From positions 1 to 30,303 of the forward strand of contig WJIN01000371.1 in assembly GCA_014730295.1 (NCBI GenBank): a DNA stretch of 30,303 bases. The letters are read 5' to 3'. This stretch comes from Promethearchaeota archaeon (GTDB lineage Archaea > Asgardarchaeota > Lokiarchaeia > Sigynarchaeales > SOKP01). Both the position numbers and the translations under genes were made by a program. Numbering within the stretch: position 1 is the stretch's first letter; the number at the start of each line of letters is the position of its first letter. The notes under the pieces were generated by a model. The model did no database searches and was not told the origin of the DNA. It worked only from the letters and a program-made list of their open reading frames with translations. This document shows, in pieces, positions 26,699-30,303 of the stretch.

Positions 26699-26920
26699 AA
26701 TCCCCCAAATTAAAGGACGCTTTAGTATTTATAACATTATTAATATAATTTTGAATTAAAATCTCACCTATCTGATCATTAGAAATAAGCTCTCCTCTCT
26801 AAACTAATGGTTAATAAAAGTTTTGTTAAGTGGAGTTTCCAATTTTAGAACTAATAATTTATTTTTCTTTAAATTAAAGAAAGAAAGAATATATTATCCA
26901 ATCAGCTACAATTAACTATA

Positions 26921-27781
26921 ATGAGGAAAGTAGAATTAGGTAATACAAAAGAAAGGATTTCAATTATTGGACAAGGAACATGGGGTATTTCGAGATTTTT
27001 TAAAGACCAAGAATACTATGATCAATGGAAGGAATCTTTAAAAACGGGAATTGAACTTGGTATGACACATATTGACACTGCCGAGGTTTATGGATGGGGA
27101 AAAGCAGAAAAAATTGTTGGAAAGGTTATAAAAGAATATGATCGAGATGAGTTATTTATCACCTCTAAAATTCTTCCCATCCATTTTCGAAGAAAAACTA
27201 TGAAAAAAGCTGCAGAAAAAAGCTTGAATAGATTGGACATCGATCATTTTGATTTATATATAATCCATTGGCCAAATCCGTTAATATCTCTGGAAAAACA
27301 GATGGGAGTTATGGAAAAACTCGTGAGAGAAGGAAAAACTAGGTATATTGGCGTTAGTAATTTCTCTGTAGAACAATTTAAAAAAGCGCAGAAATTACTC
27401 AAAAAAGGAGAATTGATAAATAACCAGCTTAATGCGAGTATTATTCACCAAAAACACATTTTCAAGTCCCTTCCATACTATCAAGATAAAAATTTAACAA
27501 TGACCGCCTATTCCCCCTTAGGACATGAAGGATTAACTGATCTTTCAGGAGATATTAAAGATAAATTAGAAAATATCGCTGATAAATATGATGCTACTAT
27601 TCAACAAATTGCCATCGCTTGGCTTATAAATCATCAAAATGTAATTACTATTCCAAAAGCATTTCAAACTAAACATGTAAGAGCTAACGCAGAAGCAGCT
27701 TCAATATATTTAACAAAAGAAGAGATTCAATTATTCTATAAAAAATCAATTGATTTAAAACTAGAAAACAATACTGAATAA
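26921..27781 (+). CDS. Aldo/keto reductase
   Basis: The 286-residue protein is a TIM-barrel NADPH-dependent reductase of the AKR superfamily. The catalytic tetrad is complete: Asp52 and Tyr57 (HIDTAEVYGWG), Lys83 (LFITSKI) and His116 (LYIIHWPNP). VREGKTRYIGVSNFSVEQF, YSPLGHEGL and IPKAFQTKHVRANAEA are also typical. It reduces aldehydes or ketones; the substrate cannot be read from sequence. It is slightly shorter than common AKRs (about 310) through a short C-terminus. It stands alone, with an AT-rich leader of about 220 bases. Confidence 0.9.
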   Translation: MRKVELGNTKERISIIGQGTWGISRFFKDQEYYDQWKESLKTGIELGMTHIDTAEVYGWGKAEKIVGKVIKEYDRDELFITSKILPIHFRRKTMKKAAEKSLNRLDIDHFDLYIIHWPNPLISLEKQMGVMEKLVREGKTRYIGVSNFSVEQFKKAQKLLKKGELINNQLNASIIHQKHIFKSLPYYQDKNLTMTAYSPLGHEGLTDLSGDIKDKLENIADKYDATIQQIAIAWLINHQNVITIPKAFQTKHVRANAEAASIYLTKEEIQLFYKKSIDLKLENNTE

Positions 27782-28186
27782 ATTTCTGAGGACCCAATAT
27801 CCATTTAGAATTAATTAATGATGGTGAGGCTATTTAGAATTTAGCTTTTATTATTCGGATTATTTGATAGAAAATTAAAATATTCTTAATAGATTTAACT
27901 TCTGTGTAAGTTTTTATTGAACCATTTTTTCGGGTAGTTATTCCCTGTTATGGGCAAACAATTGAACGTATCATAACCAGAAGTAAGAAGAAAAACCAAA
28001 TATGGTATAATTCTAAGCTGCTTGAGATTATGATCTAGCTATTTTATTTTAATTGTATGAAATGTTCATTTTTAAGGCATATAGACACCATTAAATAGGA
28101 AATTGCTTTATCACAATATTTTTTAATAACTCTTTATGTTATTTTATTAGTTCGAATTAATTTCTCAACTTTAAGGGATATAAAAG
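27782..28186. other. Gap with no recognised gene
   Basis: About 400 bases. I looked for box C/D guide RNAs: a TGATGG lies at about 27819, but no properly spaced CTGA follows. A weak CCC/GGG hairpin near 27945-27955 is the only other feature. The right end must carry the promoter of the 37-residue zinc ribbon. Confidence 0.35.
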
Positions 28187-28300
28187 ATGACCCATTGGAA
28201 ATGTGACAAATGTGAAGCTGAATTTGAATTAGAAGAAATACCTGAGGAATGCCCTGAATGTGGAGCAACAGACGGAACATTTTCCTTAATAGAAGATTAG
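28187..28300 (+). CDS. 37-residue rubredoxin-like zinc ribbon
   Basis: A short open frame, ATG at 28187 to TAG at 28298-28300, encodes THWKCDKCEAEFELEEIP then EECPECG and a short acidic tail. The pairs C6-x2-C9 and C22-x2-C25 are 12 residues apart, and the I-P-E-E-C-P-E-C-G string is the usual end of a rubredoxin-like knuckle (as in the tail of rubrerythrin). Four Cys would bind Fe or Zn. It is shorter than rubredoxin (about 52 residues) and lacks its aromatic core, so it is more likely a mini zinc ribbon. The tight motif in so short a frame makes coding likely. Confidence 0.65.
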   Translation: MTHWKCDKCEAEFELEEIPEECPECGATDGTFSLIED

Positions 28301-28382
28301 AATTAAAAAAATATTATTTTCTATTCTAAATTAAACCTTTAGTCGATATGGTTTAAATTAGTATTTTTATTCCTAAAAATAT

Positions 28383-28757
28383 TTATTGTCTTATTTGAGA
28401 TAAATAGTTTTTAGCAGAATCCATTGCACTATTTAATATTTCTAATTGGGCATTATCTTGAGTTTTCAAAGCAAATTTCAAGCGTTTATGGAGATATCGA
28501 AAGGAAGTATCGAATACTTCTTTTTGTTCTTGAGAAGAAAGCTTTTGTACATCTACTGTAGTTAATTTTAATTCATTCTGAGCATCACGCATTGAGAGTA
28601 AAAGGTATCCTTTCATTGCCCCTCTTGAAATGTCAATAGATTTTAGATAAATCTCCGCCATTTGATCTAAAGCCATATTAAGATTTGAATCTATTCGAAC
28701 ATTTAAAAAATCTTTTTCAGCTTTTTCAATTTGTTCTCGACTAAATTTTAAAGTCAT
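28383..28757 (-). CDS. Helical protein of unknown function
   Basis: A 124-residue, almost fully alpha-helical soluble protein with heptad-like spacing of hydrophobic residues (REQIEKAEKDFLNVRIDSNL, then RYLHKRLKFALKTQDNAQLE) and no Cys. It looks like a small helical bundle or a protein-interaction subunit. No family is recognised. ATG at 28755-28757. It converges with the zinc-ribbon gene. Confidence that it is a real gene rests on its normal amino-acid balance and length. Confidence 0.55.
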   Translation of the reverse strand: MTLKFSREQIEKAEKDFLNVRIDSNLNMALDQMAEIYLKSIDISRGAMKGYLLLSMRDAQNELKLTTVDVQKLSSQEQKEVFDTSFRYLHKRLKFALKTQDNAQLEILNSAMDSAKNYLSQIRQ

Positions 28758-28878
28758 GGATAGAAAGAATAAATAACATTATAAAAATATACAAAAATGT
28801 AAAAGTTTATATGTCTTTAGTGATAAAAAAATTTCAAATTTTCAAATCTTATATTGTTTGATTTATTATTTTTTTATT

Positions 28879-29088
28879 ATGGTTAAATGTAATCAAGATC
28901 GATTAAAAAGCATATGTGCGTGTACCTATACAAGTTGTTCTCGTCGTGGAAGATGTTGTGAATGTATAGATTACCATCTATCAATGAATGAATTGCCAGG
29001 TTGTGTATTTGCCAAGATTTCTAAGGATGCGGAAAAAACATATAATAGAAGTTTTAAGTGTTTTGCCAAATTAGTTTTAAATCAATAA
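28879..29088 (+). CDS. DUF6485-like Cys-rich small protein
   Basis: A 69-residue protein starting at ATG 28879; the frame opens earlier, at a TTG followed by Phe/Tyr codons, which I exclude as leader. It has the pattern C-x-C-T-Y-x-x-C-x-R-x-G-x-C-C-E-C, then YHLSMNELPGCVF, then AEKTYNRSFKCFAK, which is how I remember DUF6485 proteins of anaerobes. Six or seven Cys close together should bind a metal or Fe-S cluster. Function unknown. No Shine-Dalgarno site is present, so it may be leaderless. Confidence 0.7.
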   Translation: MVKCNQDRLKSICACTYTSCSRRGRCCECIDYHLSMNELPGCVFAKISKDAEKTYNRSFKCFAKLVLNQ

Positions 29089-29158
29089 ATTCACCAAATT
29101 TATAATTCTCAAAATAAAAAAAGAGAATAGGAAATGATTCTAAAATTTTTATTTAATA

Positions 29159-29467
29159 TTATTTTATAAACCACTTTTTCACAAAATCGGGTAATATCCA
29201 ACCAAAGTAGAATTCCACCGCACTTATCATTAAAAACACACGAATTATGACTATTATAACTGGATATTGTAGGAAGAATGCAAAAGAATGGATAAAAGCA
29301 CATATGGTATAAGTTACAAAGGCAACAATAAGAAATTTGCCTTTTAATTTAATTTCAGCACCATTAGATTTCAATAATTTACATGCAAAAATCATAAAAG
29401 ATACAAAAGCACTCATAAGAAAAAATAATAAACTAAACCTAGTGAATGGTCTATATGTCGCTTTGAA
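29159..29467 (-). pseudogene. 3' fragment of a 7-TM membrane protein gene, cut by the tnpB element
   Basis: The open frame from about 29467 to the TAA at 29159 encodes roughly 100 residues that match the C-terminal third of the intact 240-residue membrane protein at 1815-2537: SLLFFLMSAFVSFMIFAC against the helix LGSLIFVLVSGLFFAG, the shared loop KGKFLIVAF / KGKLLLIAF, and the ending GWILPDFVKKWF / GFILPRWVENLL. Similarity runs to the element border, where an in-frame TAG (29468-29470) inside the element closes it. The 5' part must lie beyond the element, outside the window. An ATG at 29414-29416 could still start a 85-residue peptide. Confidence 0.7.
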
Positions 29468-29573
29468 CTACCAGGCCCTAAAGGAGCTGGATTCTTGCTT
29501 CCTTGATCACCGCGCCTAAATGACGTCTTACACGATCTCCACAAGCGTAACTTCCCGTAGTCCCTACGGTAGA
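29465..29573 (-). ncRNA. Right end of IS200/IS605-type element with omega-RNA-like structure
   Basis: Downstream of the tnpB stop, the sequence is GC-rich and strongly folded. A perfect hairpin CCGTAG-GGA-CTACGG (minus strand, 29555-29569) is followed by a run ending in GAAGCAAGAATC, a second imperfect hairpin with a TTTA loop (29471-29490), then AGTTCAA at the border. The AAGCAAGAA-hairpin-AGTTCAA ending is what I know from many tnpB right ends, where it forms the omega-RNA scaffold, with the flanking host DNA as guide. The guide here would begin at about 29464 and run into the broken membrane gene. Confidence 0.6.
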
Positions 29574-30303
29574 TCATGAAATGACTGTGATACCTCTCTC
29601 TTCTAAGAGGCGTATTCCTTCTTTCTTAATATTAGCAAACGCGTTTTTATTTCGGTGATGATGAGTGCCACATTCGGGGCACGTCCATTCACGTTCGCTT
29701 AACGATAACATCTCGTGTTTATATCCGCAGACAGAGCAGAGCTTACTTGAGGGAGAAAAGCGGTCTACCTCTTGATAGTGCTTACCGCGCCATTCAAGCT
29801 TGTAGTTTAAAATGATTTTAAACTGATCCCACGAAAAGTTCAGGATTCCTGATTTTGACAGACCACTATTGAATTGTTGCATGCCTTTTATGTTCAAGTC
29901 TTCTAAAATAACGGCATCGAATGTATTTGCAAGCTGAAGCGTGGTTTTATGAATCCAATCACGTTTTTGATTGGCAATTGTTTCATGCACGCGAGCTAAC
30001 CTAAGGCGTGCTTTCTCACGGTTTTGTGAGCCTTTTTTCTTACGAGAGACTTGTCGATGTAGCTTTCTAAGGCTTGCTTCTGAGGAACGATAAAAACGAG
30101 GGTTAGAAAAGACCACTCCTTCCCCTACTAAGAATTCAGACGCAGACATGTCAAAGGCGGCAATAGCATCGCAATGAACCTCTTTTAAGGAAGAGACATT
30201 TAGCTCCACCTCAATTAAAATAGACACGTAATACTTTCCGCTCTTGGTTTTCGAAACGGTCACGTGTTTAATGGGTTCAACAAAGCTCCTATTATCCTTA
30301 ACC
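29574..30303 (-). CDS. tnpB: TnpB (IS200/IS605 family) C-terminal part, RuvC-III residues substituted; runs off window
   Basis: The frame is open to the window edge (about 242 residues visible); a GTG at 30261 is internal, not the start. Visible parts are the end of the wedge region (KSGKYYVSILIEVE), RuvC-I with Asp (AFDMSASEFLV), NPRFYRSSEASLRKL, the helical RuvC insert, RuvC-II with Glu (VILEDLNIKGM), a four-Cys zinc finger (CSVCG and CPECG) and RuvC-III. TnpB is an RNA-guided nuclease cutting DNA next to a short target motif. RuvC-III normally reads HDRDxNAA; here it reads HHRNKNAF, so the catalytic Asp is Asn and the preceding Asp is His. GC content is higher than in neighbouring genes, consistent with recent transfer. 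No tnpA is visible. Confidence 0.9.
   Translation of the reverse strand, partial: VKDNRSFVEPIKHVTVSKTKSGKYYVSILIEVELNVSSLKEVHCDAIAAFDMSASEFLVGEGVVFSNPRFYRSSEASLRKLHRQVSRKKKGSQNREKARLRLARVHETIANQKRDWIHKTTLQLANTFDAVILEDLNIKGMQQFNSGLSKSGILNFSWDQFKIILNYKLEWRGKHYQEVDRFSPSSKLCSVCGYKHEMLSLSEREWTCPECGTHHHRNKNAFANIKKEGIRLLEERGITVIS

Noticed and set aside
27782..28186. Box C/D guide RNA
   Set aside because: A C-like box near 27819 lacks a properly spaced D box.
29109..29303. Minus-strand frame of 64 codons
   Set aside because: Out of frame with, and overlapping, the membrane-protein fragment that has a recognisable paralogue.
1..30303. CRISPR array or tandem repeats
   Set aside because: No regularly spaced repeat of 20 bases or more was seen by eye on either strand.

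Overview
This is about 30 kb of AT-rich DNA from an archaeon. The clearest evidence is an archaeal/eukaryotic-type ribosomal protein uL16 (L10e), supported by a THEP1-type NTPase, Shine-Dalgarno sites close to GGAGGTGAT ahead of some genes, and no bacterial operon layout. An Asgard (Lokiarchaeia-like) source is my guess, from the low GC, the many uncharacterised multi-spanning membrane proteins, and a stand-alone URO-D-type methyltransferase beside a bacterial-type DnaK/GrpE/DnaJ set. The sequence alone does not prove it. I see no rRNA, no complete tRNA and no CRISPR array.

Left part (1-8.5 kb): a partial unknown gene and a GCS2-family ligase (minus strand); a 7-TM membrane protein (minus); a cation-diffusion-facilitator-like membrane protein flanked by winged-helix-like segments and a two-TM acidic protein with a Cys-rich tail (both plus); an ADP-forming acyl-CoA synthetase alpha-like protein lacking the phosphohistidine segment and ribosomal protein uL16 (both minus); then a small OB-fold-like protein (plus).

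Middle (8.7-17.5 kb): an orphan MSMEG_0568-type radical SAM enzyme, followed by a compact three-gene B12 operon: mutase large subunit, B12-binding small subunit and MeaB GTPase. The mutase would normally be called methylmalonyl-CoA mutase. However, the two substrate-selecting residues are Phe76 and Gln194, the pair known from isobutyryl-CoA mutase, so the likely reaction is butyryl-CoA/isobutyryl-CoA interconversion. Next come an unrecognised Rossmann/Cys protein, two small minus-strand proteins separated by a perfect 13-bp inverted repeat, a URO-D-family methyltransferase, a zinc-ribbon membrane peptide and a DUF998-like membrane protein.

Chaperone region (17.9-25.2 kb): grpE (minus), dnaK (plus) and dnaJ (plus) form a scattered but complete bacterial-type Hsp70 set. 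A V4R-like protein, a small duplicated DUF2934-like protein and an HGSNAT-like membrane acyltransferase lie between them.

Right part (25.2-30.3 kb): a monoglyceride-lipase-like hydrolase, a THEP1 NTPase, an aldo/keto reductase, a 37-residue rubredoxin-like zinc ribbon, a helical unknown, a DUF6485 Cys-rich protein, and the right end of an IS200/IS605-type element carrying tnpB. That element has cut a paralogue of the 7-TM gene at the left end of the window. Its TnpB has lost the expected acidic residues of RuvC-III, while an omega-RNA-like 3' region is still present. This is the best candidate for something unusual, together with the mutase specificity switch and the CDF/winged-helix fusion.
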